Source: Mortierella alpina
Taxonomy: Eukaryota; Mortierellomycota; Mortierellomycetes; Mortierellales; Mortierellaceae
DNA: 64,000 bases
Reading direction: 5' to 3'
NCBI GenBank assembly: GCA_029449245.1
Contig: JANATF010000014.1
Span: 686,501 to 750,500 of the forward strand
Part shown: one piece after another, positions 1 through 10,372 of the stretch
How the letters are laid out: the number at the start of each line of letters is the position of its first letter
How positions within the stretch are numbered: position 1 is the first letter of the stretch
The notes under the pieces: generated by a model
Told to the model about the DNA's origin: nothing
Seen by the model: only the letters and a program-made list of their open reading frames with translations
The model's database searches: none
Program-made: the position numbers and the translations under genes

Positions 1-1075
1 AATGCATATTGTTGTCATTCATTACCCAGAGATAAAGCTTGGCGGGCTGTGCCACTGTGGTCCTTGTGTACCTTGTTCACCATGTCCAGACTGAGTGTTC
101 TGATCCCCAGCACCCGGTTGCTGCTGGCCCAGGGGAGCACCAGGTACAGTGGAGGTACTGAATGTTCTGGTGGTGGTGGTGGGTCCCGAGTTAAAAATGA
201 ACTGTGTGCTATACATTTGTCCTGGGATTCGCTGCTGCTGTGGCTGTTGTTGTTGCTGCTGCTGCTGCATGGCACGGTGGGGGTTGGCGAGCGCCTGGAA
301 AAGTCGAAAGAGGTCATCGAGGTTAATTGGCTCGTTCAACCCCGGAACTGGGTCGTCGGCTTGACCAGAGTGTTGCTGAGGGGCCGTTTGCACAAATCCA
401 CGAGCATCATTATCGGCTTCGATCTGAATTATGTCACAAAGCATATCAAAAAGTCAGAGCTGGCTCATCTGCTGCTTAAAGCACAATAAAGTGTTCTCAA
501 GATATCAAAAAACACTTTTTTTTCACCTTCTCGACAAACTCGCCGTAGCAGTGCGGGCACAATGGGTCCGGAATCATCACAGGCGTGATCGCTCGTCGGC
601 ACTAGAGCAAAAAATAATCCCCGGTAACAAGAGCATGAGGGCGCGCTGACATCAGTCCTTGTGTGTTGTACTCAACCGTGAGAGCTTTCCCCCCTCGAGC
701 CAGGCGTATACTAGGCGGAAAACTTGCCTGATGACACCAAAACTCGGCACCGTGGTTTGCAGGCGCCGCATCGCTTGATGCTGTTGTGGGCTGTAGCGTG
801 GAGGCAGACAGAGTGGAGCTGGGAGTTGTCCCCTCTGGAGCAGTTCCTGTAGGTGCTATTGCTGCTGTTGCTGCTGCTGTTGATGTTGATGTGGATGTGG
901 AAGAGGTGGCAGCTGTTTCCGGCGAAGGGGCTGCTTTGCTGGTGGTGGTGGTGCTCCCACTGGTAGAACGGTTGTTGTTGGTGCTGCTGGTGTTTTCGCT
1001 ACTGTTATTGGTGCCAGGACTGTTGCTGTTGGCGTTGGGGCTCTGCCTCTGAGCTGAGTTGTCGTTGTTTTCCAT
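1..1075 (-). CDS. RNF126/RNF115-type RING E3 ubiquitin ligase, N-terminal part (runs off the left edge)
   Basis: Three exons are visible: 1075-728, 601-527 and 423 to about 22, where a GT donor follows. Splicing gives a Ser/Thr/Asn-rich N-terminus of about 110 residues, then a zinc ribbon whose first knuckle is FWCHQC and whose second is CPHCYGEFVEK. The first Cys pair is split by intron 1, and the ribbon exists only in the spliced product. This N-terminal zinc ribbon is the signature of the RNF126/RNF115/RING-H2 ligases, where it binds ubiquitin or the client adaptor BAG6. The next exon has a run of about 9 Gln and a Gly/Pro/Gln-rich linker, as in that family. The RING-H2 domain should lie beyond base 1 and is not seen. 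Intron 1 uses a GC donor (CAG|GCAAGT). The ATG is only 137 bp downstream of the neighbouring DCAF11-like stop codon. Confidence 0.8.
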
Positions 1076-1212
1076 CAGCCGAGGTGTGGGGTGGAGGTAA
1101 AGTTGAATGTTCTGGAACTTGAATGCAAACGAAAAAGCATGAATGACAGCATGGCAGACCTGCATAAAGGGAAAGTGTAGTACGTCTCGGCCGAAACTTT
1201 ATATTTGTGTTT

Positions 1213-3574
1213 TCAGTAGCGGTGGCGGCGCCTCTGTCTGGGGGGTGCAGGCACATCAGTGTCGGAGACCTCTGCAAAGTCCGACTCGAGCTCGCTAGGA
1301 CGCGTAAATTTGTGCTGCACAATGCCTCCACTGACTTCGCTGTACGAAAAGTGGTCAGCGAGACACGAGCTTAGGATAGTTGGGTGATAAGGGTGCCAGC
1401 TGACATCTCGCGCCACGTAGGATGTTGAATCCTGCATCTGCGACTTTGTGTATCTTTGAAAGGCTTCTGCCGTGTCCAGTTTACGCACAAGCGCGCCATC
1501 CAGCCGGTAGATGTGCACCATCCCATCCGCACTTCCTGTGTAGAGGTATCGCTGGCCTGTTGAGTGAGCAGGCGAAAAATGACATCGGATCAACGTCCTC
1601 AAAACTTTGTGTCCCTGGAACGACATCACAGAACAATCGCCCTAGCATGACGTTCGAGGGAAACTTGTCTTAGCGGCAGGATCGACGCGAAACAAAGCGA
1701 CCCTACCCAGTCTCTTTGGCATTCTTTGATATTGCCTTACCTCAACTTTACGATTCTTGGACCCGGTATATCGCTCTGATCGATAGTCAAAATCGCTCTG
1801 CTGGTACCGAGGAAGCTTTTCGTAGTCCTTGTTCGATCGCATCATGCGCAGATCCCATAGGAGCATCTTTTGGTCCTTGCCGTTGCTGGCAAGGTACCGG
1901 TTATCGCCTTTAGAGGTAACGTAGGTGATGCCCTCGGAGTGACCTACTAACACTCCCGAAGGTTTGCTGTGCCTGCCAGCTCCCATTGACCGACGATCCC
2001 TGTGCGAGTGGTTGAAGAGCAGATAGTTTAGTATGCGCAACCCTCATGGTACGAGAAATGTGTTTCCTTTAAGCAAGTTCTCTTACCAAACTTTCACAGT
2101 GTGATCATCGCTTCCACTGAAAACAACTTGGGATGAGGAAGGTTCAGCAAAGCAAACCGAATTGACATCGTTCTTATGAGCGGCTACTGAGTGAAGGACT
2201 GTTCTTGACTCTATGTCATAGACTACAAGCGTTTGTTCAACAACGTTAGAAAGTCGCTAAATAGTATCCACTTACTAACACAGATGCCCATTACGTGTCA
2301 AGGCAAGGTACCATATATCCGGCCTCTCCCTCCTGCGACAATTTCTCGTCCGTCTCCTGAGAACCGCACAGACCAAATCTAGCAAAGGCAAGTGCATACC
2401 ATGCGTGAGTCATGACAAAGGCTTCGCTTCATTTGGGCTGGGTCGAGATGGTCCAGCGGATGCATAAGTTATACATATATCCATACCGCATTATCCTCAT
2501 CACCCGTAGAAAAATCCAGTCGATGGTGTGCGTCGGGTGCATCGGCCGCAGTACGCGTCAAGTGCACATACGGTGTGATGCTTGAGTAGATCAACCAGTC
2601 GTTGTCGAGTGAGAGGTTGTGGTCAGTAATGGTCCAGAGACCCGCCATACCCTGGATTAACTTCTCGAGAATCAGCTTGTTTCCCGCAGTTTTGTAGATG
2701 CGCAGCTTCCAGTCCTTGTCGCAGGATGCAAAGAGTGATCTGGCCAGTTCCGAGGGTATGTAGAACGTGAGAGAGTGGACGTAAACAAGGACAGGCATAC
2801 GTACCACATACGTTACCCCACAACGGATGCTGCGCAGTCAGAACTTACCCATCTTCAGAATACTGACCAGAGCATGCAGAATCACCATAGACATCCACTA
2901 CTTTGCCTGGGTTATCGGGTAAGATAGACTATGCAGAGAAATCATCTGTCAGTTTCATAGGCTGTTCATCAAAAACCAGAGAATCCAGTGCATAAAAGTC
3001 AAGCGCTTTGCATACTTCGCCAAGCGACAATGGATTGATCTTGCGGGACTTTAGCTCCCTCATCCACAGCTTGCGCGTAACGTTGTTCTTGAGTTCTTTA
3101 GAGGGTATGTAGGCTGATTCCACTCGGCCAAATTCTCCCGAGTTAATCAGCTCAAAGCCCTTCTCACGATCGGGCTCTGGCATGGGCGATGGTGTTCTCG
3201 GTCTGCGCCTTCTTCCAAAAAGACTCGGGTCGTTGCGTTCCCGTAAGCGCTGCATGAGCGACATTACTATTAAACGATATTGACTTCGTCAGGATATACG
3301 TGAAGATGGCCTGATCATCACTTCACGACAGAAGAGTTCTTCGTTGTTTTTACCGGCATAGAGTCTTTGCCCTTCTAGTTAAGGCCATCAAACGGACGAA
3401 ACATAGAGAGTCAGTGGGTTGTGTTGCTGTTGGGCATTGTGCAAGAGTGTCACCCCGTTGAGGTCAAAGGGAGGGAATCCACATGCAGACATACCTGCGT
3501 TTGCAAAGAGGTCGGCAAGGTTGAAGAGCGGTCCATCTTCACCGTCCGCGTCCTCATCATCCTCATCCTCGTAA

Positions 3575-3614
<40 letters not shown>

Positions 3615-3801
3615 TGTCGACTGTATTCCCGACAAGATAGCCTTGCTCGTCCTCCTCTGCATCTTCATCATCGTTGTCTCCTTCGTCGTCCTGATCCTCA
3701 GAGTCGTCGACATCGTCGTCGTCGTTCTCAGCCGCTTCCTCATACTGATACAACTCCTGCTCAGAGTCAGCTTCGTCTCTATCTATGTTTCCAGAGTCCA
3801 T
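1213..3801 (-). CDS. DCAF11/LEC14B-like WD40 protein, putative CUL4-DDB1 substrate receptor
   Basis: Eight exons: 3801-3495, 3266-3016, 2928-2849, 2739-2487, 2378-2312, 2222-2087, 1999-1741 and 1641-1213. They join in frame to about 593 residues, close to DCAF11 (about 550). An acidic N-terminus with an Asp run (a GTC-repeat on the + strand near 3567-3613) is followed by seven or so WD40 blades. Family blocks are clear: GHSEGITYVTSKGD, LRTLIRCHFSPAHSTGQ and RDVSWHPYHP match the conserved C-terminal blades of DCAF11/LEC14B. Two WDxR boxes (VWDRR and LWDLR) occur at the ends of blades, the motif that docks such proteins on DDB1. A role as CRL4 substrate receptor is inferred from the family. The least certain junction is exon 2/3 (donor at 3015), where reading straight through would meet a TAG. 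Confidence 0.88.
3567..3613 (-). repeat. Trinucleotide repeat coding an Asp run in the DCAF11-like protein
   Basis: A (GTC)n run on the plus strand of about 14 units reads GAC on the minus strand and encodes Asp repeats in the acidic N-terminal exon. A few units vary, so the run is imperfect at the ends. Confidence 0.75.
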
Positions 3802-4242
3802 GGCAGTTGTAGGGTAATGGGGCGAGGAGCGTTAAGGAGAATGCGCGGAACAAGTAATCGCTGCTAAGACTAGACGTTGGATAGATAAGGGCGGTGCCAA
3901 TGAGAGAATGGAGAGAGCGAGGGCAGGTAGGGGAGGGAGGTTGGAGAGGGAGAAGGACAGCCGAATGAGGAGCTTGAGAGCGCGAAAGTGAGAAAGCGCA
4001 TGCATATGTGACTGTCTGCAATGTACCCGAGATGGCCAATCAAACGCCTCGGTCCACTCGATTTACCCTTTTTCCACTCCTGCCATCCAAGGTTGGAAAG
4101 AAGGCAGAAGGCGAGGCGCAAAAGCAAGGAAAACGATGCCAACGACGTCTGTTTTCGACAGTAAGCATGGGATAAACATATGGCGACACACAAAGCGCAC
4201 CTGCGTATATTACTTGATCCCAGCTATGCCGATATCTTCTAC
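3802..4242. other. Spacer between two minus-strand genes
   Basis: This 441 bp lies between the RanBP3-like stop and the DCAF11-like ATG. On the minus strand the part next to the ATG is pyrimidine-rich (CT tracts around 3890-3960), as in other leaders of this window. I see no gene here. The plus-strand ORF starting at 4180 is a shadow of the RanBP3-like 3' exons. Confidence 0.6.
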
Positions 4243-6942
4243 TCACTCCCTCAACGCCACTCCCTGGCCTCTGCCGTTCGCTTGCCGCTCCACTGCACGA
4301 TTGATGCTGCGGACGATATCCTCAGCGACGGTGGCGTCCTTGACCTACAGAATTCGGAATACAAGGCCACAGCAAGGTTAGAGGTGCTTTTGAAACTCTC
4401 TAGCGAGGGAGGGACAAGTCCAGTACGCAAAAAAAGTAATACAGACCTTCAGCAAGAATGGGATTGGCTTTCCTTCCTCGATGCCGATGAACCGAACATA
4501 TTTTTCACCAGTAATGACGACGTTCATGTCCGGGAAAATAGCAACGTTGAGGATTAGTCGCAGCACTCCATCCGTGCGCATCACTATTTGGAAAGGTGCC
4601 AACATAAGCAATACAGTTAGTGAATGATAGCAACATATACAGAGCAATGGAGCATTTGGGCGCAATCCAGTAGCACGAATAGACCTACCTAAACGCGCAA
4701 CCTTGGTATCTCTTCGGCCAACATTGACTTTGAATGTGCCCTTTCCTCTTTCTTTCCACGAGTGTGTCTTTTCCGTGTCTGTGAAAAGCTTCCCTTTGGT
4801 CTGGTAGATATTCATCTCCTCCTCTTCGCCTGTTTGCACTGTTCGAGGTAAAGAAAGATTGATGAGTCGTCAAAATAGAAGTATTGAATCAATGCCCTGG
4901 GTTGCAATACGTAGTATCATTTTACCATCAATTTGATCAGCACCGGAAAAGACGCCGGCGCCAAAGTTGTGTTCGGTTTCTTCAGAGGGGTCGTTCTCTC
5001 CATCATTCTCGCCAACATCCTGCGACAAAAGCGATCCAAAGTCTTCCTGGCCCTGGCTGGCTTTTTCCTGATCGATAAACGATCCTGAGGCAAAACTTCC
5101 TTCCTTGGATAAAAAGCTCTGTTTGGAACCAAAGGTGCCAAATGAACCAGAGGTAGACTGAAGCCTTGGCGGTTGGAACTATTTCATGGGTAAATTGATC
5201 AGAATCGTTGGACTTGCATCTCGAGCCAATTTATAATGGCAATGACATTGTCCCACAGGATGGTGCACTTACAGGAGACGCTTGGCTTGGTAGCGGGCTA
5301 GATCCACCCACTGATCCTAGGACCGACCTAGCTCCAAAAACGGTCCCAGCAGTCGATTCGGCCGTGTTCCCGAAACCAGGGCTTGCTCCACTCGTCTCGC
5401 CATCGCTCTTGACTGTTTCTTCCTTGGAGAATGCACTCTTGACCGGCTCCTCCGCCGCAAAAGCGCTTTTGGCTGGTGCCTGTGTCCCGAATACGCTCTT
5501 GGCTGACTCCTGTGTTCCAAAGGCACTCTTGGCTGGCTCGTGTGTCGCAAAAACGCTCTGGGCCGGTTCATCTGCAGCAAAAGCGCTCTTGGAGGAGCTA
5601 CCGCCAAAGATATTACTCGAGGACGCCATGGATGCGAATGGGCTAACTGAGGATGTGTTTCCGAACCCTCCTGAAAATGCAGAGGGCTTACTGTCAAAGA
5701 CATTGGTATTCTCCACAGCAGCAAACGGACTCGAGTCCGAAGTGGCGGCCAGTCCCATGAGGGTCGAGCTTGAGCTTCCAAAGATGCTCTCTCCAGTCTT
5801 GACAGCACCAAATGGGCTGACGGAGGACGTGTTGCTGAATCCTCCTTGTTTTGATTTTGTTTCCAACGGTGATACAGCACTAGTTGTGGAGGAGCCATTG
5901 TTTTCGTGGGTAGAAGCTGCCGTTACTGGGCTGTCTGTCGCGCTGGCAGATTCCTGGTCCGGGTCTCCGACAGATGAAGGAGTGGACTCTGTGTCTTCGG
6001 GTGTATTCGATTTGACTGCAGGATGCTGTGTGGTATCCTCCATTTGCTTGTCCTGTGCTGCTTCGTCGATGCTTCCTTGGCTCTCTGCGTCTTCCATATC
6101 CCTGTTCTGGCTGTCCACTGTATGTGCTACGCCATTGTCCTCCAGGGGCATTGTCTTGAGGTTTTGTCTAATCTGCTTGACCTCAGCCTTCGATACAGAG
6201 GCGGCTCCAGTCTCGGGCTTACTGTAGAGGGAAGGATGCGTGCAGTTGTGTCAGAAACAGAGGTCAAAAGAAGCCACTTATCACTCCAGAGGATAAAAGT
6301 TGTTTTATGCTGTGGTGCGGAATGGGCACTCCCCGATTGTTTCTGCCGGGGTCGACTTACATCTTTTTCGGAGGCACTGCCTCAGCTTCTGCTTCATTCC
6401 CGGCTCCGGAAGTCTATGACAAGTCCATTGATGAAGGAGCGCATAGCCATAGAATCGCAAAAGACAACGTTGCAAGTCAGCGCCTTGGTCATTGAATCTC
6501 AAACGTTGATCCAAGGTCACGCGCTCTTCTTCAAACCGTTTGCCCATCGCATAATCGCTTGGTCGGATGGGTCAACTAGCTACCAGTGTGGTAATTACCG
6601 ATGTTCCTTCCGTGTGCTTTTCAGGAGCCTCTCTCTCGTCCCATTTTCTTTTGGCGTGCTCGTCTATAAAGCACCGTTGATAAAAGAAAGAGTCTGATGA
6701 TTAGGGAGGGTGACAATGGTCGAATTTCCGCTGTGCTACTGTTTTGATGTGGAGGGTTGAGGTGCCCGGGTGCTGAGTGTACCTTGCGACGGCGAGTCTG
6801 TGCGGCTGATAGGGCTCGACATAGTAGCAGGATGACGGAGGATGATCCGGGCTGAGGGGAAGCTAGATGGAGAGGGGAGGGGGGGCAGGGGAGAGGAGGT
6901 CAGAGGAATCGAGGACACCTTATTTCGATCTTTTTGCGCCAT
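4243..6942 (-). CDS. RanBP3/Yrb2-like nuclear Ran-binding protein with FG-type repeats
   Basis: Eight exons join in frame: 6942-6783, 6663-6599, 6413-6361, 6221-5273, 5178-4926, 4838-4689, 4583-4447 and 4344-4243, giving about 622 residues. The N-terminus has a basic stretch (HAKRKWDEREAPEKH) like a nuclear localisation signal. The long fourth exon encodes scattered SPF, VF and FG motifs plus six decapeptide repeats. From about residue 495 comes a Ran-binding domain, recognisable from GKLFTDTEKTHSWKERGKG, VMRTDGVLRLILNVAIFP and a C-terminal helix VKDATVAEDIVRSIN found only in the last 34-codon exon. In yeast and animals this family is a RanGTP-binding cofactor of CRM1/Xpo1 export. Nup50/Nup2 is the alternative, but the domain blocks fit RanBP3 better. 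I chose the ATG at 6942 because it is the first one after a TATATAAA element; 6822 is an alternative. Confidence 0.88.
5405..5584 (-). repeat. 30-bp tandem repeat coding for six FG-like decapeptides in the RanBP3-like gene
   Basis: Six units of 30 bp on the minus strand encode decapeptides of pattern [AV]F-x3-E/A-[PST]-[AV]-[KQ]-S, for example AFGTQESAKS and VFGTQAPAKS. Units differ by several bases, so the array is degenerate. It lies in exon 4, before a further stretch with VFG and FG motifs. Confidence 0.8.
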
Positions 6943-7613
6943 GAAGCAAAAGCAAATGCTACGTCACAGTCACACTCTGTGTGAGGTGCGGTGCAAACCG
7001 TAATGTATATGAACAATGAAGCTGCCGCGAGTCCTTTATATAGGGAGACCTCGTCCTTTGCCGCACAGCTCCGCATGGCAGAGGAAGGTGGCACAAGAAC
7101 TTGTCAAGAAAGCAACGAGCCAGCGAGGACTGTATTAGTATTGAGGTAGTCTATTGAAGAGGCAACATCGTCAACGCGGATCAGTGGTTGCGAGCCTAAA
7201 ATGGACATGTTCCGCGGCAGAAGTAGAAATAAGGTGCCTGCTGGTGGAGGGATCGCGTCAAGAGATCGGAGGATCGTGCAAGGCGACAACAGTGAGAGCG
7301 CTTCCAAACCAAGCGGTCCTTTCTTTTTTTTCCTTCTTTCTGTTTTGACCTGACCAGTCAGCGGCACGGGCGGGTTCCCATCAAATTTCGTTCTGCCAGT
7401 GGGGAATGGCAGCACCGTGGGGATATATTCGCTCTTGCTCTGTCGGTGTCTGCTCGCCTTTTTTCCCCCTTCTTTCCCAACAACCCAGCCAGCCAACCCA
7501 GCCAGCCAACCCTCGCCCCGCCTCGTCGTCACCAGTACTCTAGAAGCCAGACGGACTTTCGTTGTTGCCACGCTCGCTGTATAAAACGACAGCCTCCCCA
7601 GGGCCCCTTCAAG
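6943..7613. promoter_or_regulatory. Divergent promoter region between RanBP3-like (-) and DPP5 (+)
   Basis: The 671 bp separate two divergently transcribed genes. On the DPP5 side there is a long C/T-rich leader that includes a 13-bp direct repeat of CCAGCCAGCCAAC type around 7486-7512, and a TATAAAA string at about 7580, only some 34 nt before the DPP5 ATG. On the other side is the TATA element at 7035-7042. ORFs in this stretch look like low-complexity shadows. Confidence 0.55.
7035..7042 (-). promoter_or_regulatory. TATA-like element upstream of the RanBP3-like gene
   Basis: On the minus strand the sequence reads TATATAAAGG, about 93 bp before the ATG at 6942. No other ATG intervenes on that strand, which supports 6942 as the start. 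This is a motif match only. Confidence 0.45.
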
Positions 7614-10133
7614 ATGCGCCTGAATCCATCTCTCCTCCGCTCCTCATCCATCCTCACCATGGCCGCCACCATTGTCCAGGCTGCTGCCCAGTCCAGCCTG
7701 AAGCCCCTCACCCCCGAGGTCATGCTCACCCTGGCCCGCCCATCCACCGCTGTGCTCTCGCCCAATGGTCGTCTGGCCGTCTTCTCGGCATCGCGCTACT
7801 CCATCGACTCGAACAAGTCTATCCGCAACCTCCATCTGGTCGACCTCGCCAACAACAACGCGCTCTCGGACCTCACCCCACAGGCTCCCGAGACCAGCCA
7901 CGACAACGCCGTCTGGCTCGACGACTCGCACGTCGCTTTCCTCTCCAAGGAGCAGCTCTTTGTCAAGAGCGTGGATTCGGACGAGGAGCCTTATGCCCTG
8001 ACCAGCTTCCCTGTCGGCATCTCTAACGTCAAGTTCAACAGCGCAGCCAATCTGATCGCTTTCAGTGCACCGGTGTATGCTGATGGTACGCTCGCCGGCG
8101 CCAAGGAGCAGGACTTGCACCTCAAGAATACCAAGAAGGACTCTGCCTTGGCCTTTGACTCACTGATGGTCCGCCACTGGGACGAGTTTATCCAGGACAA
8201 GAAGAACAACATCTTTGTCGTCAAGATCAAGAAGGACGGAGACAGGTTCGCGGTCGAGGGTGACGCCACTAACCTCCTCCTCAACACTGGGCTCGAGTCA
8301 CCCATGCTCCCCTTTGGCGACCAGGGCGACTTTGACATCTCTCCCGATGGCAAGGAGCTCGTGTTTGTCTCCAAGATCAACACGAGAGATAATGCCTGGG
8401 AGACGACCACCCGCATCTACACTGTCCCCACTGCTGGAGGTGTGGCCCCCACATTGATCAACCGCGATGCCGTTGGAGCTGCCAGCCACCCAGTCTACTC
8501 GTCCACGGGCAAGTCCATTGCCTACCTCCAGATGCTGAAGCGCAAGTATGAGGCTGACCGTAACCGCATCGTCGTCTACTCGAACGGGAAATCACGCATT
8601 GTTGCAGAGAACTGGGACCGCAGCCCAAGCAGCATTCTGTTTGACAGCAAGGACGAAAACATCCTTGTCACTGCTGAAGACAAGGGCCACGTCAAGATCT
8701 TTAACATCAACCTCGCGACAGAGTCAATCGAGAGCATCGTGAACGAGCACAGCCAGAGCGGCCTGAGTCTCATTGATGACCAGACCCTCCTCTATTCGAC
8801 CGCATCCCTGACCACTCCCAACGACCTCTTTACAGTCGACATCAAGACCAAGAAGATCCAGCGCCGCACTGATGTTCATGTCGAAACCCTGGCCAACATT
8901 CACCTCTCGGCTCCAGAGGATGTTTGGTTCAAGGGCGATCACGACAAGGACATTCACGGTTTCCTCCTGAAGCCTATTGGATTTGACCCCTCCAAGAAAT
9001 ACCCTTTGGCTTTCATTGTCCATGGTGGTCCCCAGAGCGCTTTCAACGACAACTGGAGTACACGCTGGAACCCCAACATCTTTGCCAGCGCTGGATTTGT
9101 CGTTGTCTTCCTGAACCCTACTGGATCGACCGGATATGGCCAGGAATTAACCGATGCAATCAACAACAACTGGGGCGGCTCTCCCTACATTGACTTGATG
9201 AAGGGTCTCGACCATGTCCTTGAGCACAACGCTTATATTGACGATACCCGTGTTGCAGCACTTGGAGCTTCCTATGGTGGATACATGATGAAGTACGTAT
9301 TCTGATGATTGCTGTTGTTCTTTTATTGTCAGGAACGCGAATGATGGCATTAATGGGGTTATGACTTTTGCTTTTTTTTCTAGCTGGATCAACGGACACA
9401 CCAACCGCTTCAACTGCTTGGTCAACCACGACGGTATCTTTGACACCAAGAATGGATTCTACGCGACCGAGGAGCTGTACTTCCCCGAGCACGAGGTATG
9501 ACGGTTGACATACAGCTGTTGTCAAGTAATAAGGGATGCGTTACTAACATTAAGCTTGGCCACTTATAGTACGGCGGCTTGCCATGGGAGGACAAGGCCA
9601 AGGCGAACTATGAGCGCTGGAACCCTTCCAACTTTGTTCAAAACTGGGAGACACCCACCCTTGTCATCCACAGCGACAAAGGTATAGTTTTCATTTCATG
9701 CAGAAAGTGTTATTTCATGTAGTTAACAAGGCTATGAAGTCCTGACTGAAGACTCATGATGATGCTCGTCTATAGATTACCGTTTGCCAGTGACGGAGGG
9801 TCTCTCCACCTTCACGGTTTTGCAGCGCCGGAATATCCCCTCCCGCCTTGTCTACTTCCCTGACGAGAACCACTGGTAAGACCCTTACTTTTCAAACTCC
9901 CTACTCATGGTTGTAAAAAAAAGATCTATGATATTGACCCGCATTGTGCCCTTGTTTTTTTCTTGATCGCCCTGGAATCTATTAGGGTCCTGAAGGCCGC
10001 GAACAGCTTGCGCTGGCATGCCGAGGTCCTTGACTGGATCAAGAAGTGGACGAATGAGCCAAGACAAAACAGCTCGCCTGACCACAACCTTGCCTATAAG
10101 GCTTCCCAAGTCACCTTCAACGTCAACAACTAA
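7614..10133 (+). CDS. Secreted dipeptidyl peptidase V (S9C prolyl oligopeptidase family)
   Basis: Exons 7614-9292, 9384-9495, 9570-9681, 9776-9875 and 9986-10133 give about 716 residues, the usual length of fungal DPP5. The protein begins with a signal peptide (MRLNPSLLRSSSILTMAATI, then AAAQS as likely cleavage region). A beta-propeller domain fills residues of about 30-430 and an alpha/beta hydrolase domain follows. The nucleophile is Ser553 in GASYGGYMM, the Asp lies in HSDKDYRLP, and the His is in DENHW, split by the last intron. DPP5 releases X-Ala, His-Ser or Ser-Tyr type dipeptides from peptides outside the cell. The in-frame ATG at 7446 would add an implausible Pro/Gln/Arg-rich leader, so I start at 7614, right before the signal peptide. 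Confidence 0.93.
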
Positions 10134-10372
10134 AAAACACATTCCCACCCTCTCTAGGTCCCTTCATCTGGAATCCCTTTTCACAGCTCTCCACTCTATC
10201 AGACCTGTTGGTCACCTGCTTATAAAGACCCACTCTTGGTCGGCATCGTGCCCACTTCTTCTTTTCATTCAATGCTACGGAGATTAGACTATAGTTTTGA
10301 TGCGTAGCTTGAATCTTTTTCGACAACCCCTTGCTTTCCTCAATGGGGCACGGCCTTTTCTCCTTTTCGTTA

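Noticed and set aside
3421-3867. Plus-strand ORF with a Val-rich stretch resembling a TM segment
   Set aside because: The Val run is the complement of the GAC repeat that codes the Asp run of the DCAF11-like protein.
4180-4557. Plus-strand ORF of 125 codons starting with MATHKAHLRI
   Set aside because: It runs antisense to the last two exons of the RanBP3-like gene, whose Ran-binding domain and terminal helix are clearly conserved. The ORF itself shows no family features.
5208-6227. Plus-strand ORF of 339 codons with Ala/Leu-rich repeats
   Set aside because: It is the complement of the FG-repeat exon of the RanBP3-like gene; the repeat pattern keeps the opposite frame open.
7104-7571. Minus-strand ORF of 155 codons ending in an ordinary-looking 34-residue tail
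   Set aside because: It lies upstream of the TATA element of the RanBP3-like gene, overlaps the DPP5 leader and has no detectable family or splice connection.
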